A stretch of 6,746 nt of DNA from Anaerolineae bacterium (lineage in GTDB: Bacteria > Chloroflexota > Anaerolineae > B4-G1 > DUEL01). Shown piece by piece: positions 1 through 6,185 of the stretch. The stretch spans positions 1 through 6,746 of the forward strand of contig JAOZPF010000164.1 in NCBI GenBank assembly GCA_029932895.1. The letters are read 5' to 3'. The notes under the pieces are model-generated. The model was not told the origin of the DNA and did not search any database. It saw only the letters and a program-made list of their open reading frames with translations. How positions within the stretch are numbered: the first letter of the stretch is position 1; the number at the start of each line of letters is the position of its first letter. The translations under genes were made by a program, and so were the position numbers.

Positions 1-72
1 GCCATCGAAACCGCCGTGCGCCAACACGCCTTTGGCGAACCGGACGCGGCGGACGCTGAGGAGGAGCCGTAA
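1..72 (+). CDS. recA: C-terminal end of an upstream gene, probably RecA (partial)
   Basis: Frame 1 is open from the first base to TAA at 70-72 and gives 23 residues ending in a Glu/Asp/Ala-rich tail (DAADAEEEP). RecA, the DNA strand-exchange and SOS co-protease protein, typically ends in a short variable acidic tail preceded by a helical segment, and the IETAVRQH stretch fits that helix. The stronger argument is position: recX follows directly, and recA-recX is a common bacterial arrangement. No ATP-binding or DNA-binding motif lies inside the window, so the identity rests on context and tail composition. Another gene with an acidic C-terminus cannot be excluded. Confidence 0.68.
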   Translation, partial: AIETAVRQHAFGEPDAADAEEEP

Positions 73-186
73 GAGTTCCTCTGCACTTTCTGCGTCGCGG
101 CTGTATGATCGGATCGAGGTTCGGCCACGACGAGTCACGGAGTTCTTTTCCGTTGGGCCAGGCCCGACGGTCTCGACGAAACCGGA

Positions 187-202
187 ACCGGCCCTAGCCG
201 GT
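187..202 (+). terminator. small hairpin with T-rich tail after the recA-like stop
   Basis: ACCGGC (187-192) pairs perfectly with GCCGGT (197-202) across a 4-nt loop. The following bases 203-213 (AGTTTCTCCTT) are pyrimidine- and T-rich but are not a clean T run. This is the first of three hairpins between the recA-like end and recX. It may be a weak intrinsic terminator or an mRNA 3'-end stabiliser. The pairing is seen directly and the function is inferred. Confidence 0.35.
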
Positions 203-214
203 AGTTTCTCCTTT

Positions 215-233
215 GCGCGTCATCAGGACGCGC
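215..233 (+). other. GC-rich hairpin in the recA-recX spacer
   Basis: GCGCGTC (215-221) pairs with GACGCGC (227-233) in a perfect 7-bp stem with a 5-nt loop (ATCAG). No T run follows, so it does not look like a complete intrinsic terminator. It lies between a T-tailed hairpin (187-202) and a longer terminator-like hairpin (277-310). It may contribute to pausing or RNA stability in the recA-recX transcript. Confidence 0.35.
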
Positions 234-276
234 GGGGCGAGAGGGTATCCCGGCGACGGGCCTGGGGACGTGATGG

Positions 277-310
277 ATACGCCGTGGCGATGCGTTTGGC
301 CACGGCGTGT
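277..310 (+). terminator. 12-bp hairpin just upstream of recX, terminator-like
   Basis: Bases 277-288 pair with 299-310 to form a continuous 12-bp stem (one G-T pair, core GCCGTGGC/GCCACGGC) with a 10-nt loop. An AT-rich tail, GCTATTTATT (311-320), follows and runs directly into the recX ATG at 321. Stem length and GC content suit an intrinsic terminator, but the tail is only moderately U-rich, so partial read-through is expected. In Escherichia coli a leaky terminator between recA and recX keeps RecX low, and this hairpin sits where such an element would act. It may also limit ribosome access to recX, which shows no Shine-Dalgarno sequence. Confidence 0.55.
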
Positions 311-320
311 GCTATTTATT

Positions 321-971
321 ATGGCAGGGACAGTCACGGCGCTCAAACTTCAAAAGCGAAATCGGCAGCGGGTCAACGTCTATCTGGACGACCGCTTCGC
401 TTTCGGCCTGGCAGCCATTGAGGCGGCCCGTTTGCGGGTCGGGCAGGTTCTCTCCGACGAGGAGATCGCCCGACTGAAGGAGCGGGACTCGGTGGAGCGG
501 GCCGCCGAGCGCGCGTTGGACCTGCTTTCCTACCGGCCGCGTAGCCGGGCGGAGGTGCGCCGTCGTCTCTTGCGCAAGGGATATGAGCAGGGGACAATCG
601 ACGAGGCGTTGGCCCGTCTGGGCCGTGCTGGGCTTTTGGACGACCGGGCATTCGCCCGTTATTGGATTGACAATCGTTTCCAGTTCAATCCCCGTGGGGT
701 GGCCCTCCTGCGCCAGGAATTATGGCAGAAGGGAGTGGGGGAAACGGTGATCGAAGAGACCCTGGCGGAGTATGATGAGGAGGAGGCGGCGGTTCGCGCG
801 GTCGAGATGGTGGCCCGTCGGTTGCACGAACTGGACCCCGTCGCCTTTCGCCGCAAGCTGATCGACCGGCTCCGCCGCCGTGGTTTTCCCTACGCTGTCA
901 TCGAGCCTTTGTTGGCGCGAGTGATGGACGAGCACACCACCGGGGAGGCTTTCGAGGAGGATGAGCGATGA
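321..971 (+). CDS. recX: RecX, regulatory protein of RecA
   Basis: This 216-aa protein matches the RecX family, small helical proteins that bind RecA filaments and modulate strand exchange and ATPase activity in the cytoplasm. Visible hallmarks are an N-terminal strand-rich segment (RVNVYLDDRFAFGL, about residues 17-30), the family signature YRPRS at 71-75, RLLRKGY at 82-88, and GLLDDRAFARYW at 104-115. The rest is the usual series of Arg/Glu-rich three-helix repeats. The reading frame is open further upstream to 213. The ATG at 321 is preferred because RecX homology begins just after it and the upstream residues look like translated spacer. No Shine-Dalgarno is seen before 321, where AT-rich sequence and a 12-bp hairpin lie. 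The stop overlaps the rny start as ATGA. The length is typical of the family. Confidence 0.93.
   Translation: MAGTVTALKLQKRNRQRVNVYLDDRFAFGLAAIEAARLRVGQVLSDEEIARLKERDSVERAAERALDLLSYRPRSRAEVRRRLLRKGYEQGTIDEALARLGRAGLLDDRAFARYWIDNRFQFNPRGVALLRQELWQKGVGETVIEETLAEYDEEEAAVRAVEMVARRLHELDPVAFRRKLIDRLRRRGFPYAVIEPLLARVMDEHTTGEAFEEDER
955..960 (+). promoter_or_regulatory. Shine-Dalgarno site for rny
   Basis: A full AGGAGG lies inside the 3' end of recX, 7 nt before the ATG at 968. It supports initiation at 968, where ATGA overlaps the recX TGA, rather than at the next ATG (971). Ribosomes finishing recX would stop next to this site. Confidence 0.85.
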
Positions 972-2500
972 TGGATAATGAGATCATAATTCTTGGGATG
1001 GCTGCTACACTGGCTGTGGGATTGGCCTTGGGGTACCTCGTCTCCCGTTATTTGGGAGGAGTGCAGATACGCAATGTTCAGGCCGAGACCAAACGGCTTT
1101 TGGAGGAGGCAGAGTCGCAGGCGCGGGCTGCTGTATTGGCGGCCAAGGACGAGGCTGTGCGGATACGCAACGATGCCCAGGCGGAGATCGACCGCTGGCG
1201 GGCCAACTTGCGCCGCGAAGAGGAGGGCATCCAAAAGCGGCGCGAAAAGCTGGACCAACGGCAGGAGGCGCTGGACAGGCGGAACCAGCAGTTGAACAAG
1301 CGCCAGAGCGCCATCGACCGGCGGGCAAACGAGGTGACCAAGCTCTACGAGGAGCGGGTGAAGGCGCTGGAGAGCGTGGCTCGGATGTCCCGCGAGGAGG
1401 CCAAGCAGGAACTGCTGGATATTGCACAGGAGGACGCGCGGCAGGATATGGCGCGGATCATCCGCGAGATCGAGCAGGAGGCCAAAGAGGAGGGGGAGCG
1501 CCGGGCGCGCAAGATCATCACCGTCGCGATCCAGCGTATGGCTAGCGAGCAGGTGGCGGAGCGAACAGTCGCCTCGGTCGATCTGCCCTCCGACGAGATG
1601 AAAGGTCGGATCATTGGCCGCGGCGGGCGCAACATCCGCGCTTTTGAGCAGGCGGCGGGGGTGGATGTCGTGGTGGACGACACGCCGGAGGCGGTGACGA
1701 TCTCTTGCTTCGACTCGGTGCGCCGGGAGATAGCGCGGCGGGCGATGGAGCGGCTGACGATGGACGGCCGCATCCACCCCAGCCGCATCGAAAAGGTCGT
1801 GGCGGACGCGCGCAAAGAGGTGGAGAAACTCATCCAGGAGGAGGGAGAGCGGGCAGCCTACGAGATCGGCGTGCCCAATCTGCACCCCGACCTGATCAGA
1901 TTGTTGGGTCGGCTCTACTTCCGCACCAGCTACGGTCAGAACCAGCACGCTCACGCTATCGAGACGGCCAAACTGGCGGGCTTGATGGCGGCCGAACTGG
2001 GGGCGAACGTCGAGGTGGCCCGGCTGGGGGGGCTGTTGCACGATATCGGCAAGGCGGTGGATTTCGAGATAGAGGGCACCCACGCCCTCATCGGCGCCGA
2101 CATCCTGCGGCGGCACGGTGTGCCGGAGGAGGTGGTCCACTGCGTGGAGGCACACCACGGCGAGGTCGAACCACAGACGGCCGAGGCGGTCCTGGTTGCG
2201 GCGGCGGACGCCATCTCTGGTGCGCGGCCCGGCGCGCGGCGGGAGAGCCTGGAGCACTATATCAAGCGCATCAGAACGCTGGAGGAACTGGCAGCTTCTT
2301 TCCCCGGCGTGGTCGAATCGTACGCCATCCAGGCTGGACGCGAGGTGCGCATCATCGTCAAGCCGGAGGAGGTTGACGACCTGGCGTCGATCCAGCTATC
2401 GCGTGATATCGCCGCCAAGATCGAGGAGGGGATGGAGTACCCCGGTCAGATCAAGGTGACGGTGATCCGAGAGACGCGGGCAGTCGATTACGCCAAGTAG
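968..2500 (+). CDS. rny: Ribonuclease Y
   Basis: This is a 510-aa RNase Y (also called YmdA), the membrane-anchored endoribonuclease that starts mRNA decay in many bacteria lacking RNase E. The domains run in the family order. An N-terminal membrane helix lies at about residues 6-25. A long charged coiled coil rich in Glu, Arg, Lys and Gln follows (about 34-190). A KH RNA-binding domain begins at 213 with GRIIGRGGRNIR; many relatives have GREGRN, so G replaces E here. The HD phosphohydrolase domain contains QNQHAHAIE (H329), LLHDIGK (HD at 358-359), THALIGADIL, EAHHGE and AAADAISGARPGAR, so the metal-binding residues are intact. The C-terminus, IRETRAVDYAK, is also typical. Length is normal (about 510-520). 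ATG 968 overlaps the recX stop by 4 bp, implying translational coupling. No classical terminator follows; a heptamer repeat array begins 8 bp after the stop. Confidence 0.97.
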   Translation: MMDNEIIILGMAATLAVGLALGYLVSRYLGGVQIRNVQAETKRLLEEAESQARAAVLAAKDEAVRIRNDAQAEIDRWRANLRREEEGIQKRREKLDQRQEALDRRNQQLNKRQSAIDRRANEVTKLYEERVKALESVARMSREEAKQELLDIAQEDARQDMARIIREIEQEAKEEGERRARKIITVAIQRMASEQVAERTVASVDLPSDEMKGRIIGRGGRNIRAFEQAAGVDVVVDDTPEAVTISCFDSVRREIARRAMERLTMDGRIHPSRIEKVVADARKEVEKLIQEEGERAAYEIGVPNLHPDLIRLLGRLYFRTSYGQNQHAHAIETAKLAGLMAAELGANVEVARLGGLLHDIGKAVDFEIEGTHALIGADILRRHGVPEEVVHCVEAHHGEVEPQTAEAVLVAAADAISGARPGARRESLEHYIKRIRTLEELAASFPGVVESYAIQAGREVRIIVKPEEVDDLASIQLSRDIAAKIEEGMEYPGQIKVTVIRETRAVDYAK

Positions 2501-2507
2501 GATCAGG

Positions 2508-2619
2508 GAGCAATGAGCAATGGCCAATGAGCAATGAACAATGAGCAATGAACAATGACCAATGACCAATGAACAAAGGGTAATGGGTAATGGGTAATGA
2601 TCAATGAGCAATGCGCGAT
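2508..2619. repeat. Heptamer tandem array, left arm (16 units)
   Basis: Sixteen units of exactly 7 bp run without a phase break. The pattern is G, three variable bases, then usually AAT. Counts are GAGCAAT x5, GGGTAAT x3, GAACAAT x2, GACCAAT x2, and one each of GGCCAAT, GATCAAT, GAACAAA and GCGCGAT. Identical variants sit next to each other (GACCAAT twice, GGGTAAT three times), which suggests local duplication by slippage. Decayed units continue to about 2630. The array resembles in type the heptanucleotide short tandemly repeated sequences known from cyanobacteria. It begins 8 bp after the rny stop and is non-coding. Confidence 0.9.
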
Positions 2620-2649
2620 GTGGCAATGGGCAGGGTAACAAACAACAAC

Positions 2650-2781
2650 ATTGCTCCATTGCTCATTGCCCCATTGTTCGTTGCCTGATTGCTCATTGCT
2701 CCATTGCTCATTGCCCCATTGTTCGTTGCCTGATTGTTCATTGCCCCATTGCTCATTGCCCCATTGTCCCATTGTCCATTG
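2650..2781. repeat. Inverted right arm of the array, 7/8-bp alternating
   Basis: ATTG (or GTTG) words recur at 2650, 2658, 2665, 2673, 2680, 2688, 2695, 2703, 2710, 2718, 2725, 2733, 2740, 2748, 2755, 2763, 2771 and 2778. Spacing alternates 8 and 7 bp almost throughout, giving a 15-bp period unlike the strict 7 bp of the left arm. The unit ATTGCTC is the reverse complement of GAGCAAT, so this arm is opposed to the left one. A 45-bp block (2650-2694) is repeated at 2695-2739 with one difference (C at 2692, T at 2737). The arm overlaps the last codons of the small minus-strand gene. Confidence 0.9.
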
Positions 2782-3115
2782 AAACCAGACGTTGGATGCG
2801 AATGCGCTGGGCACGAAGCCAGCGGCGAGGGCCGAGGATCGCCCGCCCAAACTCGGGGGGGCGGTCCGGCAGCCGCCGCAGCCGTCCCTCCTCCACCAGC
2901 CGGTCCCAGAAGGAACGAAAGCGGCTCTCCAATTCCTCGTCGCTGAACTCTTTGCCCCGTTCTGCCGTCTCGCGAGCCAGTTGCTCAATGTAGGCCGAGG
3001 TCTCCTCGATCAGCGTCTCCACCGGCTCAAAGACGATCCCCCAGGCATAGACCGGGTCGAGGGGCATCGAGCCGAACTCCATGGGCGATGGGGGGCGAAG
3101 CTTTTCCTCGTTCAT
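2753..3115 (-). CDS. Uncharacterised 120-aa soluble protein, last gene of the envelope operon
   Basis: I do not recognise this protein. It has no signal peptide or membrane helix. A Pro-rich start (RPPSPMEFGSMPLDP) is followed by two probable charged helices (about residues 30-75, rich in Glu and Arg) and a basic C-terminal part with RRWLRAQRIRIQRL. The start is taken at ATG 3115 because GAGG (3124-3121) lies 5 nt upstream; a GTG at 3121 would overlap that site. The stop of the CapA-family gene (3125-3123) lies 7 nt away and shares bases with the ribosome site, so the two are probably coupled. The final eight or so residues (MDNGTMGQ) and the stop are encoded by the ATTG repeat arm, so the native C-terminus may have been replaced by repeat sequence. 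Codon-like composition and operon position support a real gene. Confidence 0.7.
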   Translation of the reverse strand: MNEEKLRPPSPMEFGSMPLDPVYAWGIVFEPVETLIEETSAYIEQLARETAERGKEFSDEELESRFRSFWDRLVEEGRLRRLPDRPPEFGRAILGPRRWLRAQRIRIQRLVSMDNGTMGQ

Positions 3116-3122
3116 AGCCACC

Positions 3123-4823
3123 TCACTGTTCCAGGTCCCAACTGCTGACGGCGAACACGGCCTCCAGCAACTCTTGCCGTTCCTCAGCCGTCGTCGGGCG
3201 GGGGCGTGCGTATTCCTCCAACATTGCCGTCCGCAACTCGACGCTCAGCAGCCGTCCGTCGTAAAAGACCAGGCGGTCGATAAACTCTTGCCGCGTCCCT
3301 AGCGATTGCATCTGGTCGAAGAAGAGATTCCCCAGGCCGTAGTGGATAAAGGTCCCGTTGTGAAAGTCAAACCCCTGTGGCTGGTGAGCCTGACTCCCCT
3401 GCACAACCACCGCGCCGGCTTCGGCAAAAGCGTGCGAATCGGCCACCTGGCGCGCGGTGGGAAAGTACTCGTAGGTCTCGTAGGCCTGCATTGTGACGAT
3501 GGGCAGCCATCCTTCTGCCCGCAGCGCGGTCACCTGGGCCAGCATCAGCTCCAGGTCCTCCGGCTCCCGGCAGGAGGCAGCACCAGGGGTGGTCTCCGTC
3601 GCCAGAGCGCGGCTGTCTGGCGGGTCGAAGGAATTGCAGCCCAGGAAAGCCAGCCGGTTTGGTCCCAGTGTGATCGTCAGGGGACGGGTGGCCTCGGCCA
3701 GATTGGCCCCGCCACCGAACCATCGCCAGCCCCGTTCGCGGAACATCTCCAGCGTGTGCAGGTCCGGCGCGGTGCCATAGTCGTTGTTGTGATTGCCCGT
3801 CAGCTCCACGATGTCCGTGCCCACCGCCTCCAGCAGCCCGATGTACCGGTCGTGGGAGCAAAAGGTCATCGTCCCCAGTTGTGGCGGGACGGGGCAGTCG
3901 GGTGTGAACGAGACCTCGTTGCTGATGTGGGTCAGGTCGGCCTCCTGCAGCCAGGCGCCGATATCTTGGGCGGGGTAGGTGACCCCCATCCTTTCCATCG
4001 TCTGTGCCGTCCCACGGGTGAGAGCGGTCACTCCGGTCATCGCCACCACTGCCATCCGGCTCTCGTCCCGGTTGGACAAGTCGGTGGGGAGCAGAGGCAG
4101 CGCGTCGGGCCGGGCGGAGACCACCAGGTAGAGGGGGAAGGAGAGGGGGTAGCTGCCGGGGTCCAGCCCTTTTTCCAGGAGCGAGACCCCGTCCACGCGC
4201 AGCACCTTCCAGCGTGGTCCCAGTTGGTCAAAGGGTAGAATCGCCCACCCATCCAGGCGGATGGCCTGCGCCAGCAGCTCGTCTGGCAGCGCCGTCTGCA
4301 CCACTGCCGAGGGGGGAAGGCCCCACAGGTCGCTCAGCGCGCTCTCTGTGTCGGGAGAGACGAGGAGCGGATGCCCAGCCAGTGGGCCGGAGGGAGAGCC
4401 GGCCCAAGCTGCCTGCAGGTCGGCGAGGGCTACTTCGTCATCAAGGGTGAAAAATGGCGCGGCGACAGCATAGGTCCAGGTGCCAACAGGTTGAGTGTTG
4501 GGTGTGGCCTCGCTGGTCAGCCGGATGTCGGCTGTGCTGTCCCCCTCGGCCCAGGCCAGGTGGACGGGGTCCTGGTCGGCCCGCGCCCGCAGAAGCGCGC
4601 AAGCCGTCTCTGGTACCCCGTCGTCGCAGCCCACTGTGACCGGCCATGCTGGAGTGGGGGTTGGGGTTGGGGTGGCTGTGGCCGTGGGGCGTGGCGTGCG
4701 GGTCGGCGTGGGGGTGACGTCGAAATGGTGTGGGGTGGCGCAGGCAGCCAGCACAGCCAACCCTATCCCCGCGGCGACCAGCGCCAGCAGCCAGAAGAGG
4801 CGACGGTTGAGCAAGCTATTCAT
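3123..4823 (-). CDS. CapA-family lipoprotein with N-terminal PstS-like region
   Basis: This 566-aa exported protein has a lipoprotein signal: Arg residues, a hydrophobic stretch, then LAAC with Cys28 as the likely lipidation site. A Thr/Pro linker (about 37-58) follows. Residues about 60-245 resemble phosphate-type substrate-binding proteins (TLDDEVALADLQAAWAG; YPLSFPLYLVV); this match is by eye. From about 257 to 540 lies a CapA/PGA_cap domain of the calcineurin-like metallophosphoesterase fold, with SNE (301-303), GNHNNDYG (343-350), GSQAHQPQ (476-483) and HYGLGNLFFDQ (494-504). CapA proteins serve poly-gamma-glutamate or related surface polymers, but many distant members have no known substrate. 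The usual early GD motif reads GV (263-264). The start at 4823 gives a proper signal peptide although no clear Shine-Dalgarno is present. It lies 21 bp after the transpeptidase gene. Confidence 0.87.
   Translation of the reverse strand: MNSLLNRRLFWLLALVAAGIGLAVLAACATPHHFDVTPTPTRTPRPTATATPTPTPTPAWPVTVGCDDGVPETACALLRARADQDPVHLAWAEGDSTADIRLTSEATPNTQPVGTWTYAVAAPFFTLDDEVALADLQAAWAGSPSGPLAGHPLLVSPDTESALSDLWGLPPSAVVQTALPDELLAQAIRLDGWAILPFDQLGPRWKVLRVDGVSLLEKGLDPGSYPLSFPLYLVVSARPDALPLLPTDLSNRDESRMAVVAMTGVTALTRGTAQTMERMGVTYPAQDIGAWLQEADLTHISNEVSFTPDCPVPPQLGTMTFCSHDRYIGLLEAVGTDIVELTGNHNNDYGTAPDLHTLEMFRERGWRWFGGGANLAEATRPLTITLGPNRLAFLGCNSFDPPDSRALATETTPGAASCREPEDLELMLAQVTALRAEGWLPIVTMQAYETYEYFPTARQVADSHAFAEAGAVVVQGSQAHQPQGFDFHNGTFIHYGLGNLFFDQMQSLGTRQEFIDRLVFYDGRLLSVELRTAMLEEYARPRPTTAEERQELLEAVFAVSSWDLEQ
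4656..4714 (+). other. G-tract cluster with quadruplex potential in the lipoprotein linker
   Basis: On the + strand, G runs occur at 4656-4660, 4663-4666, 4669-4672, 4686-4689 and 4710-4714; the first three are separated by only 2 nt. They are the complement of the Thr-Pro linker codons of the CapA-family lipoprotein, so the G-rich strand is the transcription template. The simplest explanation is codon choice for Thr and Pro. A DNA quadruplex is possible but not shown. Confidence 0.3.
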
Positions 4824-4844
4824 AGGTTATGGGGACTCGCATGC

Positions 4845-6164
4845 CTATTGCCCGAAGGGAGAGGAGTTATGCACCCACACCCAGGTCCCGGGGCCGTTTA
4901 CATACTTGACGTCCGCCGAGATCGGGGGACTGGTCCAATAAAAAAGCCACCTGGCATCGCGGGGCGGCAGGTTGACGCAACCGTGGCTGTAGGTAAAGCC
5001 AAAAGTGTCGTGCCAGTAGGAGGTGTGCAGAGCGGTGGCACCGTTAAAGTACATCGTCCACGGCACGTCTTCCAGGTAATACCAGGCCGGGTCGCCGTCC
5101 TGGGTGTCTGGGTTGCTCATCTTGCCATGCCACAGTTTGAGCCAGATGCGGAACAGACCGGACTCGGTCCAGGTGGGACCGGGCCGGCCGCTGGAGATGA
5201 GGGTGGCATAGACCATTCGCTCTCCCTCATAGGCGGCCAGTGTCTGCTCAAAGAGATCGACCTCGATCCACTTTTCCCCTGGGCCCACGCCCGGCGGCGG
5301 CGGATCGACCGTCACCTTGGCGACGTAACTCTGCTCGACCCATTGGTCCGGCCCGATCAGGTACCACAACTCGTTGCTCCCACGGACCTCTTGGGCATAG
5401 ATAGAGACCAGTTCGTAGCGGTAGAAGGTGCGCCCAGCGGGGCTGGGTGGGCCCTGAGGAGTGGCGGAGGGGCGGACCGTGCGATTTATCCAGGCAAAGG
5501 GGAGCTGTGGCTGTTCGCTCAGGTAAACGCCCTGAAAGTGAGAGGGGCGGGCGAGAGCAAAGGCGTCGGCGCGGGCAAACTCATCCTTGTTGATCTGGTA
5601 CCACCGCTCGCCCCCGTACTCGACCTCGCCTTCGATGCTGACCCACTGGTCGCCGGCATAGAGAATTCGCACCGGTGGCAGGCCCAGAGCGGCTTCCATC
5701 GGGTGGCGGTAGATAAGCAGAGGTAGGTCCTGGACGCGGGCGTAGGTGAAGGGGACCAGGTCGTCATCAGGGTCAGGCTCAATTTCCACCACCGGCAGCT
5801 CTGGCAGTGGGTTGGGCAGGCTGATGTGTGTCAGGCGATAGCCGGTGGTCGCGGGGCCGTAATTGGGGCAGTTCCCGTGCCAGCGCCACACCCGTCCCGG
5901 TGTGCAGACGACGCTGCTGAGGACGGGAGCGGTAGCGGCAGGGGAGGAGAGAGCGGGGGATGTTGGTGACTGGCAGCGGGGCCCTGCCTGGGCCAGCGGG
6001 CCTGGTACGCAAGGGGGGTCAGGTTCGGGGCGTGGGGGGGCGGCCCGGGTACTGGTGGAGAGTATTCCAACCAATGCGAGCGTCACTATCGCCACCAGGA
6101 GGGGACGCAGTGCTCCCCGTGTGGGGCGAATGATGGTGGAGGGTCGCCAGGCCGTTCTCCGCAT
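4845..6164 (-). CDS. Secreted L,D-transpeptidase (YkuD) with SH3-like modules
   Basis: This 439-aa exported protein ends in a YkuD-type L,D-transpeptidase domain (about residues 298-425). The catalytic motif is complete: H380 upstream, then YSHGCVNLPPRDARWLF with catalytic Cys396. Such enzymes form 3-3 peptidoglycan cross-links or attach proteins to peptide stems outside the membrane. An Arg-rich N-terminus and hydrophobic core (about 21-36) with a likely cut near ARA/A (about 41) form a signal peptide. A Pro-rich segment follows. Two segments (about 138-205 and 222-283) look like SH3-type wall-binding repeats, each with a W-x-x-I/L core; this assignment is moderate. The gene heads the operon with the CapA-family lipoprotein and a small protein. 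The start at 6164 gives the best signal peptide. The promoter places transcription only a few bases upstream, so the mRNA is probably leaderless. Confidence 0.92.
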   Translation of the reverse strand: MRRTAWRPSTIIRPTRGALRPLLVAIVTLALVGILSTSTRAAPPRPEPDPPCVPGPLAQAGPRCQSPTSPALSSPAATAPVLSSVVCTPGRVWRWHGNCPNYGPATTGYRLTHISLPNPLPELPVVEIEPDPDDDLVPFTYARVQDLPLLIYRHPMEAALGLPPVRILYAGDQWVSIEGEVEYGGERWYQINKDEFARADAFALARPSHFQGVYLSEQPQLPFAWINRTVRPSATPQGPPSPAGRTFYRYELVSIYAQEVRGSNELWYLIGPDQWVEQSYVAKVTVDPPPPGVGPGEKWIEVDLFEQTLAAYEGERMVYATLISSGRPGPTWTESGLFRIWLKLWHGKMSNPDTQDGDPAWYYLEDVPWTMYFNGATALHTSYWHDTFGFTYSHGCVNLPPRDARWLFYWTSPPISADVKYVNGPGTWVWVHNSSPFGQ

Positions 6165-6185
6165 ACGTGGGGCATTGTACCACGT
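6165..6185. promoter_or_regulatory. Perfect dyad over the -10 element, candidate operator
   Basis: ACGTGG (6165-6170) and CCACGT (6180-6185) form a perfect 6-bp inverted repeat with a 9-bp spacer. It brackets the -10 hexamer of the transpeptidase promoter and touches the start codon. A dimeric repressor bound here would block RNA polymerase. The dyad is seen directly; the operator role is inferred. Confidence 0.4.

Noticed and set aside
156..166. GGGCC-A-GGCCC palindrome in the recA-recX spacer as a regulatory site
   Set aside because: It is short, expected at this GC content, and has no loop or partner site to support a function.
213..320. N-terminal extension of recX from ATG 213
   Set aside because: The extra 36 residues would be encoded by the hairpin region and do not resemble RecX. 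The family N-terminus begins just after ATG 321.
32..421. 129-codon open frame overlapping the recA-like end and recX start
   Set aside because: It overlaps two real genes in another frame and gives an Arg/Ser-rich translation without motifs.
890..2257. 455-codon open frame on the minus strand opposite recX/rny
   Set aside because: It lies wholly antisense to the end of recX and most of rny, which have strong family matches. Its His/Leu/Pro/Arg-rich translation shows no domain and is what GC-rich antisense of a charged coiled coil gives.
2508..2781. CRISPR array
   Set aside because: Units are 7-8 bp with no unique 30-40 bp spacers and no cas genes nearby.
2503..2993. Open frames across the heptamer array giving peptides with NEQWG or HCPIA-type repeats
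   Set aside because: These are translations of the tandem DNA repeat plus antisense of the small gene. They have no ribosome site and no protein-like core.
4371..5726. 451-codon open frame on the plus strand
   Set aside because: It is antisense to the CapA-family lipoprotein and the L,D-transpeptidase, both with clear motifs. Its translation shows no recognisable family.
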